Shown here: one piece after another, positions 11,945 to 23,109 of the stretch
Numbering within the stretch: the stretch's first letter is position 1
Layout: the number at the start of each line of letters is the position of its first letter
From: Maea johnstoni
Lineage: Eukaryota; Annelida; Polychaeta; Spionida; Magelonidae
Reading direction: 5' to 3'
NCBI GenBank assembly: GCA_963942565.1
Contig: OZ012689.1
Span: 21,101,185-21,165,184, forward strand
Length of the DNA: 64,000 nucleotides
Notes under the pieces: model-generated
The model's database searches: none
What the model was told of the DNA's origin: nothing
Seen by the model: only the letters and a program-made list of their open reading frames with translations
Made by a program: the position numbers and the translations under genes

Positions 11945-14900
11945 CCAGAGTTACAACTAGTATATGGGAATACCTTGCAATGGCGTTACTAAAAATTGTA
12001 TTTGCAGTTTCTATATCTTGGAGGGGTTTGCTTCATGAATCAGGTGAATGCACTCTGGGTAGCCATGGGCAATTTCCATAATATGCAAATTAAGTCCACC
12101 ATTACAAAAAAAAGTGATTTTATAGAATTACTCACCGAAGACATGGTCTAATTAGCTCTAAAATGTCACAAAACCTAGGTTTCCAGGGTCAGAGAATATG
12201 GATATATCAGATCTAGCTCTTTTGTACAACTTGTTTGTGTCTTTATGCTAATTAAGGGCGGACATTATGTAAACTTTGAAAATATGACATAAAATCATGA
12301 CGAAAAAATGAAACAAGGAAAATGAAAAGAGGAAATTGTTTAAAACCTTAGGTTTCCATGCTCAATGAGTCCACTGTATAAGAAAGTATTCAGGTGAGAA
12401 TACAGTGGGCATACTGGGAGTAGGGGTTGTGATTATAAGTCTCTCATTACAGCAAGGGAATGTCATCATTATCAGTATTCTCATAAGTTTCATCAGTAAT
12501 CTATAGGCTGGGGCTTTCATGTGCATGAAATGTGCCCTATGTTACCATACATTTAAATGAAGCTGGCTATCCCACTGTTAGGAAAAGGTTGGGTAGACTA
12601 TTGGTAACCTGGGAGTGAAAAATGGCGCTCTTTCTTGTCACCCAGACATCAAATACCAATATTTGGTCAGATTTTGCGGTATGTGGAAACTAAAATGACT
12701 ATAACTTTTGCAATAATTGACACAGAACAGTGGTTCACCACTCAAAATGTGTGTTTAGTCTACTTTAAGCAATACTGTGATTGTATTTTACTTGGATTTG
12801 GTTAACTAGGTCAGGCGAGGTCAAAAGACAATGGAGTATCAGTTTTAAAGTATTATCAAAAGTCCTCAGTAGAGGGTAACTGTTAAAATTTCTATCAATC
12901 TCTAGAGATCATTCAGCAAAGGAGAGAATGATGAACACATTGAGACCAAAAAGTGGCACTTTATCATAATAGATGTGCTTTGCAGGAATAGGGAAAAGTT
13001 AGGGTTATGAATCCTTGATATCGCTTGGTAATCTGTATGTACAGGCCCCAGAGGAGTGCTTTTACAGTAGCAGAGTTAAGTCCATGGAAGATAATTTGAT
13101 TTAAAACAAAGTATCTATACCCCATTGGAAATTTTATCAACACATCTCACTCTAGGTGACAGCACTAGTGAATACCTTTCATGGCATCATTTATTATTTG
13201 CTTGATTCAAATTTTATCATCATTTCATTCAGATTTTCATTGAAAATTAGAAAAGTTACTTCTTTTAATTTCTAGATTGTCCAACATTAGAATAATATAC
13301 TATACCCTTCCCCCAAAATACTCTTATGTATTAATAAGCCAACTTACAATCAACTCTGTTAGTATTGGATACCCAATGTGTTTTGACCATGTTTTGGTGA
13401 AATTCAACATGGAGAAAAGGGCATAATTGTTGATGTAACTAATTGTTGCACACCTAAAGACAACAACAGTAACAACAACAGGAAGCGTAGGTACGTCATT
13501 TAGAGGCAAAAGTGCTGCCATCAGCAAGGGGATTTCGTCGCATTTCAAAATATTTCCGCAGCGTGAATATGAAATTAAGAAAAATCATTGGAGTATATCT
13601 TTTCTTTACAATTTCATGTAGGTGATATTTCCCGCCATATAAGCACCTCTTTTTGAAAAAAAGCGTCCATTTTGAAATAAACTCTACATATTCAAGCCTA
13701 TGCTGTGCCCAAAATATAGTAGCTTTTGAAATTGTGTGTAAGACCAAACAGCAGATATACTTTGTTATCTACATGAAAAGCTGCATTTTTCAGAATTTTT
13801 GTCCTAGGCATGTCACATGGATTGTAATCAGTAAATTCTAGCGGAGAGTGGTTCGGTAATTACAATTCATCAATGACGAGGCAAACATCGATGGGCATTG
13901 TCTTGGCCGCCGCATTATAATTGTAATTGGCGATCTCCGAGTGGCCTGGTAACTCGATGTAAAACACCCTAGATTTCTAGCTTTGTGTATAAGACGCACC
14001 CCCTATTTGAGTGTAAAATCTAGTGTAAAAAAGTGTGTCTTATACACGCGAAATTACGGTACACAATGATGCAAAATACTGAAAAGTTACTGAAACCTTG
14101 AATCTTACCTCCAACTTGGAGGGAACTCTCGGATGCTCAGTGTACTACTCATCATAAGGTATTTCAGACAGTATAAACTTTGTGCAGGTTAAATTGTTAA
14201 ATAAAAGCAGAGTAAAGGAAGTCAAGAAAAGGAATCCCATAAGTTATGCCCATTTAAAGGGGGCATACCATGAAAGGCATTTACCAGTGCTGCAACCTAT
14301 AATGATATGTGTTAAAAGTCTTTTGAAATTTCCAATAGGCTATATATATTTTGTTTTAATTCAAATTATCTTCCAAGGATTCAACTCTACCACTGAGAAA
14401 ACACTAGTCTAGGACCTGCATTTATACTTTACCAAGCAATATTCATCACGCTAACGTTTTCCTGTGAAGCAAATCTATCATGATCAAGTGCCTTTATTTG
14501 GTATCAATGTGTTTTTCATACACTCCTCTGCTGAATGATTACTAAAGATTGATAACATTTTAGACAGGTACCCTCTGCTGCGGACTTTAATAATACTTTA
14601 AAACTTGGCCTCCATTGTCATGACCTTTAGAGCTCTTATGACCTAGTTTCCGAATCAAAGTAAAATACAATAACAGTATTGCTTAGAGTACACTAATCAC
14701 AAATTTCTAGTGGTAAACCACAGTTCTGTGTCAATTATTACAAAAGTTATAGTCATTTTAGTTTCCCCATTCCCCAGAATCAGACCAAACATTTAGCGTC
14801 TGGGTGACGGGAAACAGCACCATTTTACTCGCTTAGTCCCGTACGTCTACCCTGATTTTCCTAACAGTGGGATAGCCAGCTTCATTCAAATGTATGATAA

Positions 14901-15470
14901 CATAGGGCAAATCTCATGCACACAAAAGCCTCACCAGCCCATGGGCTATTAATGAAACTGATGAGAATACTGAAAATGATGTCATTCCATAGCCATAATT
15001 AGAGACCTATAATCTCAACCCCTACTCCCAGCATGCCCACTGTATACTTTCTTCTGCAGTGGACCCAGTCACCATGGAAACCTAAGGTATTAAACAATTT
15101 CCTCTATGTTTCATTTTTCAACATGATTTTCTCATATTTTCTAAGTTTACATGATGGCCGCCCCTAATTAGCAAAAAGATACAAGCAAGTCGTACAAAAG
15201 AGCTAGATCTGATATTTTCATGTTTTCTGACCCTGAAAACCTAGGTTTTGTGACTTTTTAGAGCTAATTAGACCATGTTGTCAGTGAGTAATTCCATAAA
15301 ATCACTTTTTTCGTAATGGTGGACTTCATTTGCATATTATGCAAATTGCCCAAGGGTGCCCAGAATGCATTCACCTGATTCATGAAGTAGACCCCCTCAA
15401 GACATAAAAACTACAAAAAAACTTTGTAGGTACGCAATTGCAAGGTTGCACTAGAAAGCGGTATTTCACT
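11945..15470. mobile_element. Large foldback element with arms of about 1.1 kb
   Basis: The left arm (about 11945-13060) is the inverse of the right arm (about 14415-15470), at roughly 80 percent identity by eye. For example, TTAGCTCTAAAATGTCACAAAACCTAGG on the left faces CCTAGGTTTTGTGAC near 15240, and ATTCAGCAAAGGAG faces the reverse of CTCCTCTGCTGAAT near 14525. The loop of about 1.35 kb has no convincing gene and contains a small MITE. The element sits between two PAN repeat segments. Its outer edges are worn and no target duplication was found. Foldback or long-TIR non-autonomous DNA transposon, family unknown. Confidence 0.75.
13968..14066. mobile_element. Short MITE-like remnant
   Basis: TGTGTATAAGACGCACC faces GTGTGTCTTATACACG, and the right edge reads AAATTACGGTA, a common short TIR style of TA-targeting MITEs. 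The left edge is degraded. It lies in the loop of the foldback element. Confidence 0.5.
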
Positions 15471-15516
15471 GCAGGACTAAAGTGTGCACATACTTAAAAA
15501 CAGATGACAGTCAACA

Positions 15517-16800
15517 TTTATCGTTAACTACAAATGAGACCTCATTTTAGAGACAATATATTCATTTATGTACTCTTATTCCATTTTTCTGGTCACATAT
15601 TTTGTTACCATAGCAACAGGCTTTGTGCAGAATCTTTGCCATAAGAATCCTGGCCCGGGCCTCATTTAACTTAGAATAGTCAAAATTGAATTTTCAATGC
15701 CACATCAAAATGCTATGATGACTACCAATAAGGTCTGCAGCAAACAATGCTTGCTAGGGAGATTGAATGATAAGGCCTCCCAGAAGGAGTGGTACAACTT
15801 ATCATAAAACCCACCAAAATAACATCACATACTGTAAATCTGGAAATAAGTGCCTGTGTGTAATTAGTGGGTTTTTTTTGCATCGCACGCGATACACACT
15901 TATTTCAAGTTTTATTCAGTATTCATCCACTAGATGACGCCATATACATTGCATTGAAATGAAGCTTATCTAATAATTTCAACAATGTTAAGGGGTGGGC
16001 AGGGGGAGAATGATCAGTATAAAACAACTAGAATGTTTATATTATGAAAATTTTACTGGGATTGCAAAATGTAAATTCAATCTAACATTGTAAAAAGCAC
16101 AATATTGAAAGCATTTTTGATACTGGTATGTAGCAAGGTGGCCACAATTACTAGCTTTGTTTGTAAGTTCAGCAAGTGTGTGTGTGAATTGGTTTCACAA
16201 ACCATCTAGCTTTCTAGGTCACTGGCTGGAGCAAGTGACCGGTCCTGTCTGTTGGCCATGACAACCAGCATTAAAATAGCAACAGACACACTCAAGCATA
16301 GACCTCCTGTGCTACTTGCAATTGAGTGTCTTCTCTGCTAGCTGCTACACCAGCTGCTAACCATTGGCAGTCCCATTAATAAAATAGTATATCTCTAGTC
16401 AAGTAGTAGAAGAACCACCTATTGAATATCATCCTAACAAGCATAGCATTGAATACCCTGCGTAGTTTAGTTCCGATGCTGAACAGTAGATGGCGCTTCT
16501 AAAATGGGGACAAATGCAAGAATAAGAGGAAGCAAAAATCTAAAAATGAAAAAGATGCAAAATTTTATGATGCACTTAATACCAGATTTACAGTAACAAC
16601 ATCTTGGGGTGGGATTGGACCGTGCTGGCCATGTCCTTGTTCATTTCACTAGGGTTGACCAAATTTAAGTTATATGAACTCATCAAACGTAAACAACTTG
16701 GTACTGGGTGTTGGTCAATAATTGCCAAACTTCATTTGAAATTCACTCTGACATCTTTCCCGAGGAGAAATGCTCAAAAAGTCTCCACTTAAACATTATG
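15517..16800. repeat. Second copy of the PAN intron block, split by a MITE
   Basis: Homologous to 10448-10965 on both sides of the insertion at 15832-16593. The break falls in CACAT...AACATC of the other copy, so the uninterrupted paralogue serves as an empty-site reference. Confidence 0.8.
15832..16593. mobile_element. TA-flanked MITE inserted in the PAN intron block
   Basis: Ends read CTGTAAATCTGG-AAATAAGTGC and the inverse of GCACTTAATACCAGATTTACAG, with two to three mismatches over 22 bp, and TA lies directly outside each end. Length 762 bp. No open transposase was seen. TA duplication fits a Tc1/mariner-type non-autonomous element; the family is inferred. Confidence 0.75.
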
Positions 16801-16895
16801 TTTATACAAGGCTTTCATCCAATGTGAGGCTTGAACTTTGAAGAGAGTTTTACTTAAATATATAGTCAAAGTTAACTTATATAGCTCTTACATAC

Positions 16896-17153
16896 CTTTC
16901 TTAAAGTAGGTGTTGCTGTTGGAATCTTGTAGCAATTTTGAACATCTAGCTTGTTTCAAGTAGCAATTATAAGGTGATATGGGGCGAACATTCCAGACAA
17001 ATCCAATACAAGCAGGTTCAGAGCCACATTTCCTCGCACATTGTTTAATATATGGCAACTTGAAGCGCTGCTTGGCCAAGTCATTACCGACACAATCACC
17101 AGGTTTCTGATAATATTTCGGAAATGCTGCAAAGGTCTTTGCAACAGACTTTC
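16896..17153 (-). CDS. PAN/apple-type domain exon (rightmost intact)
   Basis: A 258-bp phase 1-1 exon encoding 86 residues with six cysteines: GDC, QCARKC, ACIGFVWN, NCYLK and RCSKL, ending NTYFKKG. The acceptor is CCAG before GAAAGTC and the donor AAAG before GTATGTAAG. It would be the first of the intact PAN domains seen here in transcript order. The exon or exons coding the signal peptide should lie further right but were not identified. Confidence 0.77.
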
Positions 17154-17334
17154 CTGGAAACAAAAGAAGGCTTTTCAATAAATTTTGAATGTTCCAGACG
17201 CAAAATATGCTACATATTCTTTTCTTAACAGTGCCTCTGCATGTGACTACTGCCTGCCTCTTGAGGAGCAAGAACCTTCTAGTGAGGTGGATTGTAATAT
17301 ATTGTCTAAGTTATCATATTTATCCCTTACTTAC

Positions 17335-17488
17335 CTTTCTTATAGTAGGTGTTGCTGTTGGATTCTTGGTTCAAAGTTTAACATCTATCTCGTTTCAAGT
17401 AGCAATTACAGGGCAAATTTGAGTGAGTGTTCCAGACAAATCCAACACACGCAGGTACAGAGCCAAATTTCAACCGCTGCTGATCTAG
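17335..17488 (-). pseudogene. Truncated PAN exon relic
   Basis: The donor side and the stretch encoding CVGFVWN to NTYYKKG are recognisable on the minus strand. The part with the QCxxKC motif is deleted, a TAA interrupts the position of RCSTL, and no acceptor remains. It lies in the position expected of one more repeat of the PAN family, just upstream of the exon at 16896. Confidence 0.7.
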
Positions 17489-17489
17489 A

Positions 17490-18660
17490 ATACATTATTT
17501 TCTTTCTTTTGAACTAAATTGCAACTTGTTTGACTTTGATTATTTGGAAGGCCGTCCTTGATTTTCCATGTTATTTTTTGCGCTTATGATAAAAAATTCT
17601 TAAATGTACCGTCACTTTCCACATGATATACTCCTTCCATCTTCTCAAATACCTGCTAGAACTAATACAGACGCATGGCTGAGAGAGTGCATACAATACT
17701 GTAAGTAAAATGGTTTGGTTCTGCCATTACAAGATGATTGGAATTAGTAAGATAGCGAATTTAACCTGTTTACTGCAATGACGATTCTATCATTCCTTGG
17801 CAGGAATTTGTAATGTCAGTAGTGTTAATAAATGGCAAACGTTTGACCTATGGGAGTGCAGCACAGGTGGCAATCAAATGAACGTACACTATCATTCTTT
17901 TTTTAGGCTAGAAAAAGGGTCCAGAGCTTGGACCAAAAACTAGATTCCAAAGCAGTATTTTTAAAGTTTACCAAGCGGCTATGTTGCAATGTCGCAAGCT
18001 GATGATTGCGAGTTGTGCATTGGTTTGGGCTAACCAGTTCCAGAAGAAATGGTAGAAAATGTTGCAGAGATTTGGGTGAGATATGGCTGTTCCTTTAACC
18101 CTCACAGCAGGAGAGATTCCAACAGATTAAGTAGAGGATGAGTAAACTAACTACATTTGGTGCCTGTGGGAGGGGATAGCAACTGCTCAAAAACGAGCCA
18201 GGAAAGTTGTGGGAGATATATTGCGGCTACAGAAATGGCATCATAATTAAGGCCTCCTAAAGGAGCAGTATTAGTTTGGCTGTTATGTGTGGGACATAAG
18301 GATAGAGAAACCCCCGGTGGTGCATCATGACAGCCTGATACCATGCAGAACATGAAATACATACCGTAGAATAGGAAATTAATACGGTGCGCAAATATAC
18401 TGAATTTGACCAAAAATTACCTTTCTGAATTTAATTTTACAGTCAGTTCTAAAAGATAGAAAACACAAGTAAATGACATTATATCATATGGTGATCATCA
18501 GAGACAAACCACGACGTGGGTAATAATGGAAACATTACGGCCAAAGGTTTTACATGCAGTATAGGTTTACTGACGTAATTGGTGCGGTTACAAGTCCATT
18601 GCCAGAACCACTCTTGCCGTCTAAGATACTCCAGGATTTTCAACATGAAGGGTTAAGCTG
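17490..18660. other. Region with no recognised feature
   Basis: No coding region, RNA gene or named repeat was supported. Any 5' exon of the PAN gene could lie here or further right, but none was found by signal peptide and phase-1 donor. Confidence 0.3.
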
Positions 18661-18661
18661 T

Positions 18662-18842
<181 letters not shown>

Positions 18843-19255
18843 ATACCTGCATATCCATTCAAGGGCATCCATATTACTACAAGGAGTAAAACCAAACTGT
18901 GACCTGAAAGAAAGATAAACATTACTTATTAGTAGGGCTGCTACGGTTAATAAAACATGCACTTTTCACTGTTATTTGCGTGAAACATGGGCATAAGTAT
19001 ACATCCATGTATACTGATTGATTCCATGTGTATGACCATTATAAATACCTAAAACAACTTTTATACGTTTAGCTCATTTAAACCAGGGTGTCAATAATAT
19101 TTTACTAACTAGTGATAACTTCTTCTAGCCGCCTCATTATAAAGATAGGACTTTTTTTTTACAAAGGTCACATTTTTTTTAATTTTTCATCGAAATGTCA
19201 CTTGCTACATAATGTGATAGTTGAACTGCATTAGATCTTAATTATTTTTTGTTAA

Positions 19256-19436
19256 CCCTTATGCCCCTGGTGGCTAATTTGGCCAATACAAAATGATGCA
19301 AAAAAACAGAAAAATGACTGAAACCATGCCACAAGGGTACTCATCTGAGAGTACTCAGTGAGAGCTATCCAATGAATACCGACATGACAGGGTTTAGATG
19401 GTTTCGAAAGAAATGCGTCCTTGTGCTTTGGGAGGG
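19256..19436. mobile_element. piggyBac-like MITE, copy 1
   Basis: Flanked by TTAA at 19252-19255 and 19437-19440. Ends start CCCTTATGCC and finish GGGAGGG. The interior has TTGGCCAATACAAAATGATGCA and ATCTGAGAGTACTCAG, shared with the other copies. TTAA duplication and CCC ends fit piggyBac-type non-autonomous elements. Confidence 0.75.
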
Positions 19437-20304
19437 TTAATCAAGATCTTTATGGAGCGTGCCATGAACATTTACCCAAGAGAAAAATATGTTCGTGCTG
19501 TTATTACAAATTTCATCCAATCCAGACTAATACTTTTGATACATGCCCCAGAAATGGATAGGTTCAACTTTTTATCACGCTGGGTTGATATTCAGAATTG
19601 ATAGAATGAATTTATGGTACTAATATTCAGCCTAGATTCATAACATCACGTGCAGGGTATGATCATCAGTGGTACAACAGCTGACCCACATATTAGAGTT
19701 CTAATAGTGCGATATACCATTTGATTATAACCATCATGTTCTCGCTTTAATATGCAAAGGAAATACGACAAGACAGAGGTGCATACCACATAGCAATTTC
19801 TTTTTAACCCACAATGCCCCATTCCATTCACTGGAGTGCTAAATGTTAAACGATCCCACACACTGTTGAGAATGTTCACCTGAGAATTAGATACTTGGAA
19901 TTTTAGTTTTCATCACTTTTTTCTATTCAGGTTATATCGTGAAAAGCCCGTCGTTAATGGGATTTAGGAAGCAGGAGTCCGCGGCGAAACGGCGTAGGGT
20001 AGAATTTGGCACTTCTGCAACACTAGTATTTCGGCTAATCCGTGACTAGCCCGTTGTAATTGATAGAGGAAACTGGAGTACCTGACGAAAATCTTCAAAG
20101 TTAACTGAACGCATTGGTAAGCACCTTCCGATACATTATGCAGGTTCCCCTTCAATTAATGATATCCACGTAGTCTCATGCGTGTTCACTTGTTTACTGT
20201 GTGTTTTATGTGTTGCGTCAGAGCTAGAACTATTAAGCTTATCGCGTCATTGGAAACTGCGCATGGTGCAAAATGTTAGTTTGCAAAATTCTCAAAATTC
20301 CATG

Positions 20305-20652
20305 CAGGGGTGACCAACTGTCGCATTGTAGCACCAGCATGCGACAATGACTCAAAACGTGCGACAACACAAACCTTTCAATCACTCGTCAACTCAGGAA
20401 ACTTTTGGGAAGCATGATCAAAAGTCAGTCTACTGGATGTTTTACTTCCAATCTTTAAGTACAGATAGTATTAGAAAATGCTTAAATAAAATCCATTTAT
20501 TGATATGGATTGATCCAAGTGTTTATCATTGATCTGGTATGGTAGTGTCACCTGGTGATGGTGAATGAACTCATCTCACAGCACCCATCAAATGTTGCTG
20601 TGCTCCACGACAAATGACTGTGCTCCAGCACTTCAAAGTTTGGACACCCCTG
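20305..20652. mobile_element. hAT-like MITE
   Basis: Begins CAGGGGTGACCAA and ends TTTGGACACCCCTG, a typical hAT terminal pair. The interior carries repeated GTGCGACAA and CTGTGCTCCA words. Flanks TCCATG and TCCGTG may be a worn target duplication. Confidence 0.65.
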
Positions 20653-21375
20653 TCCGTGTATTATGCTGATGGAAGAGATCGAACCTCATACTCATTCGTC
20701 TTTCAGGAGCTTGTTTATAACGAACGGTGTCAATATGGTGTCAATACATGGAGTATCGGATCTCCGAAAAAAGTGGCATATTACCATTAAAAAGCTACTA
20801 ATAAAATCTACGATTATCGTACTTTAGGTATAACATGGATGCATTATAAGCATTGACTCTCACTATACGAAAGTTCAAAAGAGAATGCTGGGGGCTTTTT
20901 CTTACCTCAGACCTCAGAACTATTACAAAGAGATCATTGAGACTACAAATGGTCATCAAAACAACATATTCCCTCGGACTTTTAAACAATGTGCCTCTAT
21001 TTTATTGCTCATTGAAATAAAGCAGAGTACAAAACAGTAAATGTACAACTTCAAAGACTCGTTCTCCTTAACTCAACCCCTTTATCAAACTTCTATATGT
21101 TTCTTGATTTGCTGCGTCACATTTTCTGTCCATTAACCTAAAGAGAGACTGGCTCAAGGGATTCGGTACAATGTACCTGCCATTACATAAAAAAGAAGGC
21201 GATTTATAAGTTTCAGATAATATCCATGGGATCGATTCCTAGGTTTCTTGGGATGTGCATATTCGTGGATAGTCGCGATTAAAGCTTATACGGCAGAAAA
21301 AGTGACGTCAGACGAAATATCCTAGGAAATTCTAATTTTTATATATTAACGCCCAAACCGATTCGTTACATCATA

Positions 21376-21618
21376 CTATAATCTGTCTGACCCAAGCTTG
21401 GCTAACCGTTTGTTTGCTTGTGTGTTTGTCTGTAAAAATATGTGCGATCTCGCATAGCATTTAACTATGGGCTCCTGATGAGTAAAATCGACATTTTACA
21501 GAGTAGAGAAATAAAGTAGATTTATGGATACATGACACAGTGATCCTTAGAGGTTTGCCAAGTTTTGATAGGAAATCATGTAACAAAAAAGAGGGAAAAT
21601 CGGTCAGACAGACTATAG
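21376..21618. mobile_element. MITE of the CTATAGTCTGTCTGACC family, copy 1
   Basis: The left end CTATAATCTGTCTGACC and the right end (inverse) CTATAGTCTGTCTGACC form a TIR pair 243 bp apart. Internal segments match copy 2 in inverted orientation (GTTTGCCAAGTTTTG). Confidence 0.65.
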
Positions 21619-21994
21619 TTCTTGTTTTCTATACAAGCTCTACGGCACCCACATGTTTTGTCAATATAATTCCTTTATTTCAAAATTTCAGGTTTCTTTA
21701 TTCCTAAAATGGGAAGTAACTACAACGGAGATTGACTTAGGTGCTATTTTCAATTGTTTTCTATTTGGAATATCAATTATCGTCCCCTTTTCAACCATGT
21801 TAAGTGCTTCGTCTTGACCTTAAAAGTTTTTCCGAGATATAACACGTTTTCCCTTAGCGGTCTTACGTACGGCGAGTATGCGACTTTTGGCAAATAAGTA
21901 TCAAAGGTAAGAGATGTCCACATTGTTTTCGAGCTATTTACGTTTAGTTTGAATTGGAAACATGAACATTTCTATAAACAGACTATAATCAAGT

Positions 21995-22170
21995 TCTTGG
22001 TGGAGGAGGAAACTAGGGTAGCAGGAAGGAATCCATCGTCCTACCTCAAGTCACTGACAACTTCCTCCCATTCCCCGAATGGGGTTCAAACTGGGGCGGA
22101 GGTGAGATACAGCAAGCAGTCAGTGGCAACGCCAGTTAGGCCACTCGTCAATGGGGGGATAACCGTCACG
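21995..22170 (-). mobile_element. tRNA-derived SINE, minus strand
   Basis: The reverse complement holds a GGTTTGAACCC-like B box, then the body seen in other copies (GTTGTCAGTGACTTGAGGT, GGTTTCCTCCTCCACC). It matches the copy at 45593-45800. Confidence 0.7.
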
Positions 22171-22488
22171 CTATTCGTGAGGGTTATTCCAAAAAGGAGC
22201 TAGGACGGGAATGAAGATAAACCTGGTAATTGTCATAGAGAAAAAGGTCTCTTTAATGAGGTGTAATAGCATTTAAGAGTACTCATCTTATCATCCAATG
22301 TGCATTTTAACTCATTCTTTCCCGTAGTACACGTAAAAGATCAAATGTTTCAGAGTTATCTTTAAATGAAAGAATGATTTGGAAAATATGTCAGATAAGT
22401 TGTTTTCAAAAGTATTTTGCCATTCAGATGCTTTCTTTTGCGGTGAACTCTGGGCATGAATAGGCTGTAAACTAAGAGGGACTTACTA

Positions 22489-23108
22489 CTATAGTCTGTC
22501 TTATAATGCAAGCTTGGCTGACCGTTGTTTCCTCCTTTTTTGTTACAAAAACTTTGTGTTTGACATCAAAACTTGGCAAACATCTTAGGAGGACTTATAA
22601 AGCCGTGTATGCATAAACATACTGTTTGTCTCAACTCTGCAAAATGTTGATTTTGCTCAGTAGGTCCCATTGTAGAATTTGACCATCGCCAACGATACAA
22701 ACAAGCGAGATCACTCAAGGGACATGCTGTCAAAACTCGTTTATGTACAGGATAATTGACAACCCATTTTTTCTTAACTGGTGGATCCTGTCCGACCTGA
22801 TCCCTGTTGTAATTAGTGATTGTGAAATCATGGCTAATTAACTTGTAATGCTAGCCTGTTGAAAGACCACGATTACAGGCTCATGAATTTATTGTTTAGT
22901 CATAAAGTATGCACTGAATGTACTCTGGGGATCAGAGAAGACCTGGCCCATTTAGTAATGCAGTGGTACATGTATTTACTTGTACACCTCTTACCTTCTT
23001 TCGTCAGGGTACCCCCATGACAATACTTACATTTGGATGTCAAACACGAACTTTTTGTAATGAGAAAGAGGAAAAGCGGCCAGCCAAGCTTGGGTCAGAC
23101 AGACTATG
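22489..23108. mobile_element. MITE of the CTATAGTCTGTCTGACC family, copy 2
   Basis: The left end CTATAGTCTGTCT followed by CAAGCTTGGCTGACCG faces the inverse of CGGCCAGCCAAGCTTG and GTCAGACAGACTATGG. About 620 bp, no coding region. Confidence 0.65.
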
Positions 23109-23109
23109 G

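Noticed and set aside
11945-15470. Long-TIR element as a possible Polinton-like fossil
   Set aside because: No recognisable gene of that class in the loop and far too short; a foldback DNA element fits better.
18147-18413. Minus-strand hydrophobic frame as the PAN gene signal exon
   Set aside because: The frame begins at a non-ATG codon and has no convincing splice link to the PAN exons.
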